Assembly (NCBI RefSeq): GCF_019974155.1
Contig: NZ_AP025158.1
Span: 806,001-870,000 of the forward strand
Reading direction: 5' to 3'
From: Thermus thermophilus
GTDB lineage: Bacteria; Deinococcota; Deinococci; Deinococcales; Thermaceae
Length of the DNA: 64,000 nt
Every line of letters begins with the position of its first letter. The stretch's first letter is position 1. The notes below the pieces were generated by a model. The model was given only the letters and a program-made list of their open reading frames with translations. It was not told where the DNA came from and ran no database searches. The position numbers and the translations under genes are program-made. Positions 17,348 to 28,575 of the stretch are shown one piece after another.

Positions 17348-18483
17348 TAAGAACTCCCCCTGGGTTTTTCTCTTAGTATGGGGTCATGCGGCTGACCAAA
17401 CACCAACGCCGCCCCCGGCTGGAACTCAAGCTGCGGCATCACCCGGACAACCTGCACGCCCTCTACCGGGAAAGCGAAGACCCCGTGGAACGCGCCCGCT
17501 GGCACGCCATCTGGCTCCTCGCCACAGGCCACTCCATCCCCCAGGTGGCCCAGACCCTGGGCTACTCCACCCGCTGGGTCCGCAACACCCTCCACCGCTA
17601 CAACGAAGGCCAGCCCATGGCCGACCTCCGGCACCAAAACCCAGGCCAGCCCCCCTTGCTCTCCCCGGAGCTTCAGGAAGCCTTCCGCCAGGCCCTCCTC
17701 CAGCCCCATCCCCAGGACGGGATATGGACGATAAGGAACGCCGCCCTGTGGCTCTCGGAGAGGCTGGGCCGTCCCGTGGACCCCAGGCGGGCCTGGACCT
17801 GGATGAAGCGCCTGGGCTTCGCCCCCCTCCGCCCCCGTCCCCGGCACCGGGAGAGGGACGTGGAAGAGGGGGAGGCCTTCAAAAAAAACTCTTCTTCACC
17901 GTTGTCCTCCTGAAGTGCCTCTTCCCCTGGCTTGTCCTGGAGCTTTGGGCTTTTGACGAACACAGGTTGGGCCTGAAGCCCGTGTACCGGCGGGTGTGGG
18001 CGCCCCGGGGGAAGACGCCCCTGGCCTGGGTGCGGCCGCGGTACCGGTGGCTTTACGTGTACGGCTTCGTGCGTCCGGGTACAGGGGAGAGCGAGTTTTG
18101 GCTTTTGCCCACGGTGAACGCTGTGGTCTTCTCGGAGGTGCTAAGGCGCTTTGCCCGGTTGCGTGGGGCTGGGGAGGGGAAGCTTTTGCTTTTGGTCTTG
18201 GACCGGGCGGGGTGGCACGTGTCGGGGCGGGTGGAGGTGCCGGAGGGGGTGGGTTTGGTCTTCCTGCCGCCCTACTCTCCCGAGCTCCAACCCGTGGAGC
18301 GGGTGTGGCCTCTGGTGGACGCGGTGGTGGCCAACGGGCGGGTGGAGACGGAGGAGGAGCTTTGGGCGAGGGTGGAGGCCCGGTGCGCCTACCTGCAGAC
18401 CCAGCCGGGCCTGATTCGGAGCCATACCCTCTTTCACTGGTGGCCGGGAGGATGCTGAGGGAATGGATCAGGGGGATTTCTTA
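17348..18483 (+). mobile_element. IS630-family insertion sequence, about 1.14 kb
   Basis: It is bounded by TA on both sides, with ends TAAGAACTCCCCCTG and its imperfect complement in GGATCAGGGGGATTTCTTA. It holds one transposase in two frames and is flanked by loose IS5 ends on both sides. Confidence 0.85.
17386..18458 (+). CDS. IS630-family transposase with programmed -1 frameshift
   Basis: Frame one starts at ATG 17386 and carries the helix-turn-helix head (HSIPQVAQTLGYSTRWVRNT) and a winged-helix segment (QDGIWTIRNAALWLSERLGR). It would stop at 17913. The DDE domain lies in the -1 frame: D and E in LWAFDEHRLGL, D in LLVLDRAGWH, E in PELQPVERVWPLV. The switch falls on eight A bases at 17881-17888 followed by C, placing the canonical slippery heptamer A-AAA-AAC at 17883-17889 in the right register. 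This makes programmed frameshifting far more likely than a mutation. Confidence 0.88.
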
Positions 18484-18519
18484 TGAGGTTTGATGGCGGG
18501 CTTTTACGACAGCCTCTGA
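18484..18519 (+). repeat. Right end of the IS5 element, orphan
   Basis: These 36 bp (ATGAGGTTTGATGGCGGG and on to CAGCCTCTGA) match the IS5 right end at 12557-12592 base for base. They start directly at the IS630 right end. With 17310-17347 they show that the IS630 element sits between two IS5 ends without an IS5 body. Confidence 0.75.
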
Positions 18520-18592
18520 GCCCGCCGCCCGCTACCGGGGTGTGGAGGAATCCAAATCCTCTGCGAGGAGACCATAGGGGTCCTTGCCCTCC

Positions 18593-18954
18593 TATCGGAA
18601 GACTTGGGGAGGTCCGCCGAGGAAGCGGTGGCCCTCCCCCACCGGATGCAGAACGAGAGGAGGGGGAAAGCTACCCATAACGTTATGGGTAGCCCTGAGG
18701 CCCGGAGGGTGGAGGAGGCCTTCAAGACGTTGGGCCGCATGACCTGGGGAAGCTTTGTCCAGGCCCCTCTTCCCCTCCTCTTCCTCCCCGAGGACCAGAA
18801 GGGGAGCCTTTCCTTGGGGGAGGGCGAGGTCCGGGTGGGGGAGTCTAGGAGCGGGGAAAAGCCTCTCCGCCATGGCCCGGTATTGTTGGGGGGAAGCGCG
18901 GAGGCTTCTGGCCTGCCTGGGGGTTCCTCGGGGTATCGGAAGACTTGGGGAGGT
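18593..18954 (+). repeat. Two 21-bp direct repeats beginning TATCGGAAGACTTGGGG
   Basis: Identical 21-bp copies at 18593-18613 and 18934-18954 lie 341 bp apart. Similarity continues weakly downstream (ACCGGATGCAGAACGAG against ACCGAATGCGGGACGGG), so each may be part of a longer diverged unit. Confidence 0.55.
18670..18693. promoter_or_regulatory. Perfect 24-bp palindrome
   Basis: GCTACCCATAAC is followed immediately by its exact complement, with no spacer. A palindrome this long and AT-centred in GC-rich DNA suggests a dimeric repressor site (TetR-like) or a cruciform. It lies 435 bp before the acyl-CoA dehydrogenase gene. The binding protein is unknown. Confidence 0.5.
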
Positions 18955-19127
18955 GGTTCCTTTACCGAATGCGGGACGGGGCGAGGAGGAGGGTTCCCCA
19001 GAACGTTTTGGGGGCCTCGAGGCCCTTAAGGTGGGCTCAGCGTTCCGGCCCCATGGCTTGGGACGCCCTGTGGGAGCCTTTTTCTGCGTTTTTGAACCGG
19101 GTATAATGCCTTTCAACGGGGGGGCTA

Positions 19128-20729
19128 ATGGAGTGGATCTCGTACGCCTACGGCAAGAACCACTACGAGGCGGACCCGGAGCTTAGGGACCTCCTCCGCC
19201 ACTTCTGGCCCGGGGCGCGGGAGAAGGAGGCGGAGCTCCTCGCCTGGGGCGCCTACATGGGGCGGGAGGTCTACGAGGCCGCCTACCACATTGACCAGGA
19301 CGCGGGTCCCGAGCTCGTCATGCACGACCTGGACGGGAAGCGGGTGGACCGGGTGCGCCTGTCGCCCGTGCAGCGGGAAGTGCTCAAGCGCCTGCGCCCG
19401 ATCGTCCGCCCGCCCTACGAGGGAGGGAGCTGGCACCACCACTTCGCCCTGGGCTACCTCCTGGCCGACGGCGGGCTCTACTGCATCCTCACCATTACCC
19501 ACCAGGTGGCCTACCCCATCCACAAGTACGCCCCCGGGCTCGCCTCTTGGAAGGAGCAGGTCCTCTACGGGGAGGCCTTTGGGGCCACCTGGATGACGGA
19601 GATCCAGGGGGGAAGCGACCTCGGGGCGAACCGCACCGTGGCCCGCAGGGAAGGGGAGGTCTGGCGCCTTTACGGGGGGGACAAGTACTTCGCCTCGGGG
19701 GCGGGTCTTGCCGATGTGGCCTTGGTGACGGCGCGGCCCGAGGGGGCGCCCCCTGGCCCCAAGGGACTGGCCCTCTTCCTCCTGCCCAGGCTGGACCGCG
19801 AGGGGCGCCTGAACTACCGGGTGCGCCGCCTCAAGCGGAAAAGCGGCACCCGAGCCGTGCCCTCGGGGGAGGTGGAGCTGGAGGGGAGCGAGGCCTATCT
19901 CATCGGCCGGGCGGAGGAGGGGATCTACTACACCCTGGAGACCCTCACCGTCGCCCGCCTGGCCAACGCCATCGCCGCCATGGGGATTGCCGCCAAGGCC
20001 CTCTTGGAGACGCGGGAGCGGGTGCGGCGGCGGCAGAGCTTCGGGAGGTTCCTCGCGGACCATCCCCTGGTGCGCTACGACCTCCTGGACCTCGCCGTGC
20101 GCCAGGCAGGGGGGCTGGCTTTGGCCCTGGCGGCGGTGGAGGCCTTTGACCGGGCCTGGCACGAGAGGCCCCCTTATGGCGAGGCTTACCACCTGGCCCG
20201 CTTCCTTTCCCACCTGGCGAAGAACCGCACCGCCGAGCACAGCGCCGAGATCACCCGCCTGGCCATGGAGCTCTTCGGAGGGCTGGGCTTCCTGGAGGAG
20301 TACGCCGTGGCCCGCTGGCACAGGGAGTCCCTGATCACTCCCATCTGGGAGGGGCCGAGCAACATCCAGGCCCTGGACCTCCTGGAGGCCATGCAGAAGA
20401 AGGGGGCCCATAGGCCCTTCCTCGCCTGGCTGGAGGCGCGTCTGGAGGGGCGGGGCGAGGAGGCCGAGGGGGTCTTGGCGGCCGCCCGCAAGACCCTGGA
20501 CCGCCTCGCCGCCCTCGAGCCCGAGGCCGCCCAGTTCTCGGCCAAGACGGCCCTGAGGCGCCTGGCGGACGCCGCGGCGGTGGCGGGCCTCCTCGAGGCG
20601 AGCGCCACCGCCGGGCCCCGCTACCGGGAGCTCGCCGGGCTTTACGCCCGCCGCTTCCTCCTCGGGGAGGACTATCCGCCTGAGGCCCTGGGCGTGCGGG
20701 TGTTGTACCTGCCCGAGGGCGGGGCGTGA
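19128..20729 (+). CDS. Acyl-CoA dehydrogenase, AidB-like clade
   Basis: 533 residues, longer than the roughly 380 of simple acyl-CoA dehydrogenases. The FAD/substrate motif WMTEIQGGSDLGANRT and the C-terminal ITPIWEGPSNIQALDLLEAM are the marks of the AidB-like branch. That branch includes E. coli AidB, which binds DNA and oxidises isovaleryl-CoA. GARREKEAEL-like basic residues near the N-terminus are not diagnostic. TATAAT stands 20 nt before ATG 19128, and the ribosome site is a plain G run. No fatty-acid genes are adjacent. The general family is certain; the substrate is not known. Confidence 0.82.
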   Translation: MEWISYAYGKNHYEADPELRDLLRHFWPGAREKEAELLAWGAYMGREVYEAAYHIDQDAGPELVMHDLDGKRVDRVRLSPVQREVLKRLRPIVRPPYEGGSWHHHFALGYLLADGGLYCILTITHQVAYPIHKYAPGLASWKEQVLYGEAFGATWMTEIQGGSDLGANRTVARREGEVWRLYGGDKYFASGAGLADVALVTARPEGAPPGPKGLALFLLPRLDREGRLNYRVRRLKRKSGTRAVPSGEVELEGSEAYLIGRAEEGIYYTLETLTVARLANAIAAMGIAAKALLETRERVRRRQSFGRFLADHPLVRYDLLDLAVRQAGGLALALAAVEAFDRAWHERPPYGEAYHLARFLSHLAKNRTAEHSAEITRLAMELFGGLGFLEEYAVARWHRESLITPIWEGPSNIQALDLLEAMQKKGAHRPFLAWLEARLEGRGEEAEGVLAAARKTLDRLAALEPEAAQFSAKTALRRLADAAAVAGLLEASATAGPRYRELAGLYARRFLLGEDYPPEALGVRVLYLPEGGA

Positions 20730-20949
20730 GGCCGCCCTGGCCCCCACCTTCCTCCTCGCTCTTCTCGGCCTCGCCGCCCCGGCCGCCCTCCCTTGGGTTC
20801 TGGCGCAGCGCCTGCCTTGAGGGCCTTGGTAGCTTGGGCATAGGAACGGCTTGGCCTGGGGGAGGCTTCGCCTCCGGATAGGGGAGAGGTGCCCACGTGG
20901 GGCCTCGAGGCCGGGCGGGGTGGGGTACCCTGGGCGGCAGGGAGGAAAG

Positions 20950-22380
20950 ATGAGGCTGAGCCTAGGAGGAGTGGAGGTTTTCCTCTCGGCGGACGGCCTA
21001 GAAGAGGCCCCGGGGGGAGTGCGCCTTTGGGGCAGGGAGGTGCGGGTCTTTCCCCCTTTCCCCGCCAAGGGGTTCTTCCGCCACGGCTGGCAGAGCTGGA
21101 GCCTCGCCGCCTGGGTGGACCCCGCTCAGGCCCCCACGCCCCTTCTCCCCGAGGCGCGCCGCCCCCAGGCGGATGACCCCTTCCTCCTGGAGGCCGGGGC
21201 GTGGTGGGGAAGCGGCCTGGGGGCCCTTAGGGGGCCCGATGGGAGGGTGCTCCTCCTCGGCGCCCTGGACCTTGGGGCGCGGGTCCTGGGCCGGGGGGAC
21301 CTCCTCCTTGGCCGCTACGCCGGGGAAGGCGGGGCCTGGTTCCTGGCCTACGGCGAGGAAGAGGAGGTCTTTTCCGCCTACGCCCGGCTTCTCCCCAGGC
21401 GCCTTTCCGGGAGGCCCCCCAGGGTGTGGTGCTCCTGGTACAGCTTCTACACGGGGATTAGCGAGGACCTCCTTCTTCGGGTTCTGGACGAGGTGGCGGC
21501 CTTTCCTTTTGAGGTCTTCCAGGTGGACGACGGCTGGCAGCGGGCCCTGGGGGACTGGGAGCCCAACGAGCGCTTTCCCCGGGGCATGGCCTACCTGGCC
21601 CAGCGGGTCCGGGAAAGGGGCTTGAGGGCTGGGCTTTGGCTCGCCCCCTTTCTGGTCACGGCGGATAGCCTCCTCTTCCAAAGGCGGCCCGACTGGGTTC
21701 TTCGGGACGAGGAGGGGAGGCCCGTGCGGGCGGGCTTCAACTGGGGGAAGCCCCTCTACGCCCTGGACCCTGGGAACGAGGAGGTGGTGGAGTGGGCCGC
21801 GGGCCTCGTGCGCAAGGCCCTCGCCTGGGGGTATGACTACCTGAAGCTGGACTTCCTCTACGCCGCTGCCCTCCCGGGGGCCGAGGGGGAGGCCCGCTAC
21901 CGGAGGGCCATGGCCCGCCTGCGGGAGGCGGCGAAAGAGGCCTACCTCCTCTTCTGCGGGGCCCCCGTCCTCGCCTCCCTGGGCCTCGCCGATGGCCTCC
22001 GGGTAGGCCCGGACGTGGCCCCCTACTGGGACAACGAGGACCGCTCCATATGGCTTTCCGACCCCACGGGGCCGGGCCTCAAGAACGCCCTCCGCTCCAC
22101 CCTCCACCGCCTCTGGCTCATGGAGAACGTCCATGTGGACCCCGATGTGGTCTTTTTCCGCACCCGCTTTAACCTGCTTTCCCCCGAGGAGATGCGGCTT
22201 CAGGAGGCCTTGGCCCACTTCACCGGCTTCAAGGCCACTTCCGATCCGCCCTCGTGGCTTCTTGCGGAGGAGAGGGCGCGCCTTCAGGCCTTCCTCGCCC
22301 GGGAGGTCCCGGCGCGGCGCCTCGGTCCCTACCGCTTTAGGGTAGGGGAGGAGGAGGTGGACTATGCCGCCCTTCTATAA
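20950..22380 (+). CDS. galA: Alpha-galactosidase, GH36 family
   Basis: 476 residues, the length of the T. thermophilus enzyme. It hydrolyses terminal alpha-1,6-galactosides such as melibiose and raffinose. D301 (YDYLKLDFLYA) is at the position of the known nucleophile and D355 (RVGPDVAPYW) at that of the acid/base. RVWCSWYSFYTGISEDLLL and FQVDDGWQRALGDWEPN are GH36 signatures. I chose ATG 20950 because GGAGG lies just upstream; a longer open frame from 20851 lacks support. TACCCT near 20925 may be a -10 element. Its end overlaps galT by 17 nt, so the two are coupled. No signal peptide is present, so it is cytoplasmic. Confidence 0.93.
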   Translation: MRLSLGGVEVFLSADGLEEAPGGVRLWGREVRVFPPFPAKGFFRHGWQSWSLAAWVDPAQAPTPLLPEARRPQADDPFLLEAGAWWGSGLGALRGPDGRVLLLGALDLGARVLGRGDLLLGRYAGEGGAWFLAYGEEEEVFSAYARLLPRRLSGRPPRVWCSWYSFYTGISEDLLLRVLDEVAAFPFEVFQVDDGWQRALGDWEPNERFPRGMAYLAQRVRERGLRAGLWLAPFLVTADSLLFQRRPDWVLRDEEGRPVRAGFNWGKPLYALDPGNEEVVEWAAGLVRKALAWGYDYLKLDFLYAAALPGAEGEARYRRAMARLREAAKEAYLLFCGAPVLASLGLADGLRVGPDVAPYWDNEDRSIWLSDPTGPGLKNALRSTLHRLWLMENVHVDPDVVFFRTRFNLLSPEEMRLQEALAHFTGFKATSDPPSWLLAEERARLQAFLAREVPARRLGPYRFRVGEEEVDYAALL

Positions 22381-23413
22381 GCGCCTCCACAGGAAGGCCG
22401 ACGGGAGGGAACTCCTCCTCTACAGCCTGAACCCCCTCGAGGACCCCCCCCTCCCCGAACACGCCGAGCCCTTCCGCCCCGCCCCCCACCTCCGCTACCA
22501 CCCCTTGAGGGGGGAGTGGGTGGTCTACGCCGCCCACCGCCAGGAGCGCACCTTCCTCCCTCCCAAGGAGCACTGCCCCTTGTGCCCGAGCCGGGAAGGG
22601 GGCTTTCCCACGGAGATCCCCTTCCCCTCCTTCCAGGTGGCCGTCTTTGAGAACCGCTTCCCCTCCTTCGTGGGGGAAGCCCCTCCCCCTCCCGAGGGGC
22701 TTCCCGTGCCTGTGGGGGAGGCTATGGGGCGGTGCGAGGTGGTGGTCTACACCCCGGCCCACGTGGGAAGCCTCGCCACCCTTGGGGAGGAAGAGCGGCT
22801 CCTCCTCGCCTGGGCCTGGCGGGACCGGTACCAGGCCCTCTACGCCCTTCCCGGGGTGCGCTTCGTCATGCCCTTTGAGAACCGGGGGGAGGCGGTGGGG
22901 GTGACCCTCCACCACCCCCACGGCCAGATCTACGCCTACCCCTTCGTGCCCCCCGTCCTGGAGCGGGAGGGCCAGGCCTTCCGGGAAAGGCCCGTGCTCC
23001 TTGAGCTTTTCCCCAAGCTTGGGCCCTACGTGGTGGACGAGGAGGAGGGCTTCCTCGCCTTCGTCCCCCCCTTCGCCCGCTACCCCTTTGAGGTCTGGGT
23101 GGCCCCCGTGGAGAGGCACCCCGGCCCCTGGACCTTCTCCGAGGGGGAGATGGCGGCCTTCGCCAGGATTTTGGGCCGGGTGGTGGCCCGGTACGACGCC
23201 CTCTATGGGGAGCCTTTCCCTTACGTCATGGTCTTCCACGCCGCGCCCTTGGGGGAGGAGCGCACCTTCCACTTCCACGTGGAGTTCTACCCCCCAAGGC
23301 GCACCCGGGACAAGCTCAAGTTCCTGGCGGGGACGGAGCTCGGGGCGGGGACCTTCGTGGTGGACGCCCTGCCCGAGGAGACCGCGAAGGCCCTTAGGGC
23401 GGCGCTGCCGTGA
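22364..23413 (+). CDS. galT: Galactose-1-phosphate uridylyltransferase
   Basis: 349 residues. Leloir pathway step: UDP-glucose plus Gal-1-P gives UDP-galactose plus Glc-1-P. The active-site HPHGQ at residues 184-188 carries the histidine that becomes uridylylated. CPLCPSREGG near residue 71 is the zinc-site region. FHFHVEFYPP near the C-terminus is also conserved. It overlaps galA, which supplies the galactose. Galactokinase and epimerase are not in the window; the next gene (TspO-like) is unrelated. Confidence 0.92.
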   Translation: MPPFYKRLHRKADGRELLLYSLNPLEDPPLPEHAEPFRPAPHLRYHPLRGEWVVYAAHRQERTFLPPKEHCPLCPSREGGFPTEIPFPSFQVAVFENRFPSFVGEAPPPPEGLPVPVGEAMGRCEVVVYTPAHVGSLATLGEEERLLLAWAWRDRYQALYALPGVRFVMPFENRGEAVGVTLHHPHGQIYAYPFVPPVLEREGQAFRERPVLLELFPKLGPYVVDEEEGFLAFVPPFARYPFEVWVAPVERHPGPWTFSEGEMAAFARILGRVVARYDALYGEPFPYVMVFHAAPLGEERTFHFHVEFYPPRRTRDKLKFLAGTELGAGTFVVDALPEETAKALRAALP

Positions 23414-23480
23414 CGGCCAAAGCCCAGGCGTGGGGCGTCCTGGGGTGGGGACTTTGCCCTAGAGTACAAACCCGTTCTTC

Positions 23481-24269
23481 GTGAAACATAGAATGCAAAG
23501 GGTGAAAGCGGCTCCGAAGGCGCTCCTCCCGTGGCTCGCGTTGCTCAGCGCCCTGGCGACCATCGCGGTCAACGCCGCCGCCAACGCCCTTCCCCTGAAC
23601 GGCCTTAATACCGGGGAGATCTCCGACCGGTTTGGGGTCTACTTCGTCCCGGCGGGGTACGTCTTTGCGGCGTGGGGCCTGATTTACGTGGGGATTCTGG
23701 CGTTCTCCGTCCACCAGCTCCGCCCCGCGGTGAGGGACGATCCCAGGCTGGCCGGGGTGCGCCCCTGGTTCCTCGTCTCCAACCTGGCCAATGCGGCCTG
23801 GGTCTTCCTCTGGCATTACGAGCGGTTTCCCCTCACCCTTTTGGCCATGGGCGCGCTTCTGGCCTCGCTTCTTGCCATCTACCTCCACCTGCGGCGTGGG
23901 CTGGGGCCCTCGAGTCCCTGGGAGCGTTGGCTTGTGGACGCGCCCTTCAGCCTCTACCTGGGCTGGATCTCCTTGGCCGCCGTCGCGAACGTCACCGCGG
24001 TTCTGGACTACGCGGGATGGTCCGGCTGGGGGCTTTCCCAGGAGGCGTGGATGGGCGTCGCCCTCGTCCTGGCGTGGGCCCTGGCCCTTCGCGAACGGGA
24101 CGGGGTGTTTGTGGCCATCCTCCTTTGGGCCCTCGTGGGCATCGGCGTGCGCTTCCCTAGCAGCGGCTTCGTGACCCTGGCCACCTGGGGCGCGGCGCTT
24201 CTCGTGGGCCTCGCCTTCGCCGCCGCCCTCAGGGGCATGGCGGGGCGGCCCTCCGGGGGGTACCGATGA
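23481..24269 (+). CDS. TspO/MBR-like tryptophan-rich membrane protein
   Basis: 262 residues with at least six hydrophobic helices. Features typical of the long 'tryptophan-rich sensory protein' class are FVPAGYVFAAWGLIYVGILA (residues 55-75), SNLANAAWVFLWHYER, and many Trp near helix ends. Classical TspO is about 150 residues, so this is the extended form. GTG 23481 is taken as start; ATG 23493 is possible and neither has a clear ribosome site. TspO proteins bind tetrapyrroles and take part in light and oxidative stress responses, which suits a replicon with a B12 photoreceptor. The stop overlaps the next gene by ATGA. Confidence 0.7.
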   Translation: MKHRMQRVKAAPKALLPWLALLSALATIAVNAAANALPLNGLNTGEISDRFGVYFVPAGYVFAAWGLIYVGILAFSVHQLRPAVRDDPRLAGVRPWFLVSNLANAAWVFLWHYERFPLTLLAMGALLASLLAIYLHLRRGLGPSSPWERWLVDAPFSLYLGWISLAAVANVTAVLDYAGWSGWGLSQEAWMGVALVLAWALALRERDGVFVAILLWALVGIGVRFPSSGFVTLATWGAALLVGLAFAAALRGMAGRPSGGYR

Positions 24270-25213
24270 GCCCAGGGGCGTGGCCCAGGCCCCGCGTCGT
24301 GGTGAGCGCTTGCCTGGGCTTCGCCGCGGTGCGCTACTCGGGGGAGCTCATCCCCGACAAGGTGGTGGCGGCCCTGAAGGCGCACGTGGACTTCCTCCCC
24401 GTCTGCCCGGAGGTGGAGATCGGCCTCGGGGTGCCGAGGCCCGTGGTGCGCCTGGTGCGGGGGGAGGAGGGTCCGAGGATGGTCCAGCCCAAGACGGGGG
24501 AGGACCTCACGGAGAGGATGCGGGCCTTCAGCCTGGGCTTCCTCCAGGGCCTTGGGGAGGTGGAGGGCTTCCTCCTCAAGAACCGCTCCCCCTCCTGCGC
24601 CCTGAAGGACGCCAAGCGCTACGCCCACGCCGAAGGGGGCGGGGTGGTGGGGAAAGGCCCCGGGCTTTTCGCCAAGGCGGTGGAGGAGGCCTTCCCCCTC
24701 CTTCCCAAGGAGGACGAGGGGAGGCTCACCAACCCCCGCATCCGGGCCCACTTCTTCACCCGCATCTTCGCCTTGGCCCGGCTTCGGCGGGTGGAGGACC
24801 TCCCCGGCCTCATGGCCTTCCACGCCCGCTACAAGCTCCTCCTCCTGGCCTACAGCCAGAAGGAGGCGAGGGCCTTGGGCCGCCTCCTCGCCGGGGCCCA
24901 GGGGAGGCCCTTTCCCGAGGTCCGTGGGGCCTACGAGGAGGGGTTCTTGCGGGCCACGGAGAGGCTTTGGCGCCTCGGGGCCATGGCCGACGCCCTCCTC
25001 CACGCCCTCGGCTACTTCAAGAAGGCCCTCACCCCAAAGGAGAAGGCCCACTTCCTGGACCTCCTTGCGGATTTCCGCGAGGAGCGCCTGCCCCTCGAGG
25101 CTCCCCTGGCCCTCCTCGCCTCCTGGGCCCGGCGCTTCGCCGAGCCCTACGTGGAGGCCCAAGCCCTCCTGGAGCCGTATCCCCGGGCGCTGATGCACGT
25201 CCCCGGGGCCTAG
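24266..25213 (+). CDS. TudS-like DUF523 domain fused to DUF1722 (YbgA-like)
   Basis: 315 residues. The N-terminal DUF523 part has three separated cysteines (VVSACLGFAAVRYSGE, DFLPVCPEVEIGLG, NRSPSCALKDA), the [4Fe-4S] ligand pattern of the TudS thiouracil desulfidases. The C-terminal half (residues 170-290, FHARYKLLLLAYSQKEARAL) is DUF1722. In E. coli the DUF1722 gene ybgA neighbours photolyase phrB, and thiouridine in tRNA is a near-UV sensor, so a role in light stress or thiouridine turnover is plausible here. It is coupled to the TspO-like gene and converges tail-to-tail with hepT over 4 nt. Confidence 0.75.
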   Translation: MSPGAWPRPRVVVSACLGFAAVRYSGELIPDKVVAALKAHVDFLPVCPEVEIGLGVPRPVVRLVRGEEGPRMVQPKTGEDLTERMRAFSLGFLQGLGEVEGFLLKNRSPSCALKDAKRYAHAEGGGVVGKGPGLFAKAVEEAFPLLPKEDEGRLTNPRIRAHFFTRIFALARLRRVEDLPGLMAFHARYKLLLLAYSQKEARALGRLLAGAQGRPFPEVRGAYEEGFLRATERLWRLGAMADALLHALGYFKKALTPKEKAHFLDLLADFREERLPLEAPLALLASWARRFAEPYVEAQALLEPYPRALMHVPGA

Positions 25214-25623
25214 AGGAACCGGGCGAAGACCCGGCCCAGGGCCTCGAGGTCCTGAAGGTTTTCCCGGAGCACCCGGTGGACGATGCGGCGGTCTATGTCC
25301 AGGTACTCGTGCACCAAGAGGTTACGGAAGCCGATCATCCGCCGCCACCTTTCTGCTAGGGCCTCGTCCACGTACCCCTGGGCCAGGAAGAGGTCCACGA
25401 GGTCGCGGGCTCTCTCAAAGGGGCCTAGACCTTCGTCGGCGGCCACGTGGGCGGCCATGTCGGTCAGGGCCTCTATGGCGAGCTGGAGAAAGCGCTCTGC
25501 GGCCCCGTAACGCTCGGGATTTTCCAGAAACTCCTCCAGGGTGTAACGGGAGAGGTCCCGGAGGATGCGGAGGTAGGCCTCCAGGTGGGAAAGCCTGCGC
25601 CTAAGGATCTCAGGACGGGTCAA
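25210..25623 (-). CDS. hepT: HepT-family toxin RNase (DUF86)
   Basis: 137 all-helical residues with the HEPN motif R100-x4-H105-x-Y107 (RNLLVHEY). In HepT/MntA pairs this motif cuts RNA, and the tyrosine is AMP-modified by MntA to silence the toxin. The start is TTG 25623, preceded by GGAGG, and lies inside the end of mntA (14-nt overlap). The antitoxin is therefore made first in the same transcript. Type VII toxin-antitoxin function is inferred from family knowledge. Confidence 0.87.
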   Translation of the reverse strand: MTRPEILRRRLSHLEAYLRILRDLSRYTLEEFLENPERYGAAERFLQLAIEALTDMAAHVAADEGLGPFERARDLVDLFLAQGYVDEALAERWRRMIGFRNLLVHEYLDIDRRIVHRVLRENLQDLEALGRVFARFL

Positions 25624-26002
25624 GCCACCTCCGTTTTATGGCCTCCCGCTGGACCCGGAGGAGGGGCTCGGTGTCCCACCATTCCCGGGCCACGCGGGAG
25701 ACGTAGCTTCCGAGGTCAAAACCTTCGCGGAGAAAGACGGGCTTCCCCATCACGGCGAGGAAGGCGAGAAGGGGCGGGGCCCGGTGGAGGAGGACCAGGT
25801 CCACCCGTTCCAGCCCCGCTTCCACCAGGGCCCCCAGGACCTCGAGGGTGGGGTCGGGCTCCTCCGGGGAGAGGAGGAGGGCGAGGTCCCAGTCGCTGTC
25901 TGCCCGCGCCCTTCCCTCGGCGCGGGAGCCGAAGAGGAAGGCGGCCTGGACCTGGGGAAAGCGGGCGAGGACTTCGCGAAGGCTTTCTTCCGGGGCCCTC
26001 AC
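25610..26002 (-). CDS. mntA: MntA-type minimal nucleotidyltransferase antitoxin
   Basis: 130 residues. The signature GS-x10-D-x-D is complete: G25 S26, then D37 and D39 (LFGSRAEGRARADSDWDLAL). MntA antitoxins transfer AMP to the conserved tyrosine of HepT. The start is GTG 26002; its GGAGG is unusually close (1 nt), so the exact start is uncertain. It follows the IPP isomerase gene by 9 bp and may be read through from the carotenoid transcript. Confidence 0.87.
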   Translation of the reverse strand: MRAPEESLREVLARFPQVQAAFLFGSRAEGRARADSDWDLALLLSPEEPDPTLEVLGALVEAGLERVDLVLLHRAPPLLAFLAVMGKPVFLREGFDLGSYVSRVAREWWDTEPLLRVQREAIKRRWLDPS

Positions 26003-26011
26003 GCCTCCAGT

Positions 26012-28575
<2,564 letters not shown>

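Larger units (their letters stand above)
18520..19127. other. About 600 bp without a convincing gene, carrying repeats and a palindrome
   Basis: Open frames here have no recognisable domains, signal sequences or start contexts. Visible structure is limited to a perfect 24-bp palindrome at 18670-18693, a pair of 21-bp direct repeats (18593 and 18934), and a promoter-like TATAAT at 19102-19107 just before the next gene. The stretch is probably IS-derived or decayed sequence plus the promoter region of 19128. Confidence 0.5.

Noticed and set aside
20730-20820. Hydrophobic peptide frame after the acyl-CoA dehydrogenase (APTFLLALLGLAAPAALPW)
   Set aside because: It has no start codon in frame and no ribosome site; it may be a decayed membrane-protein fragment but cannot be supported.
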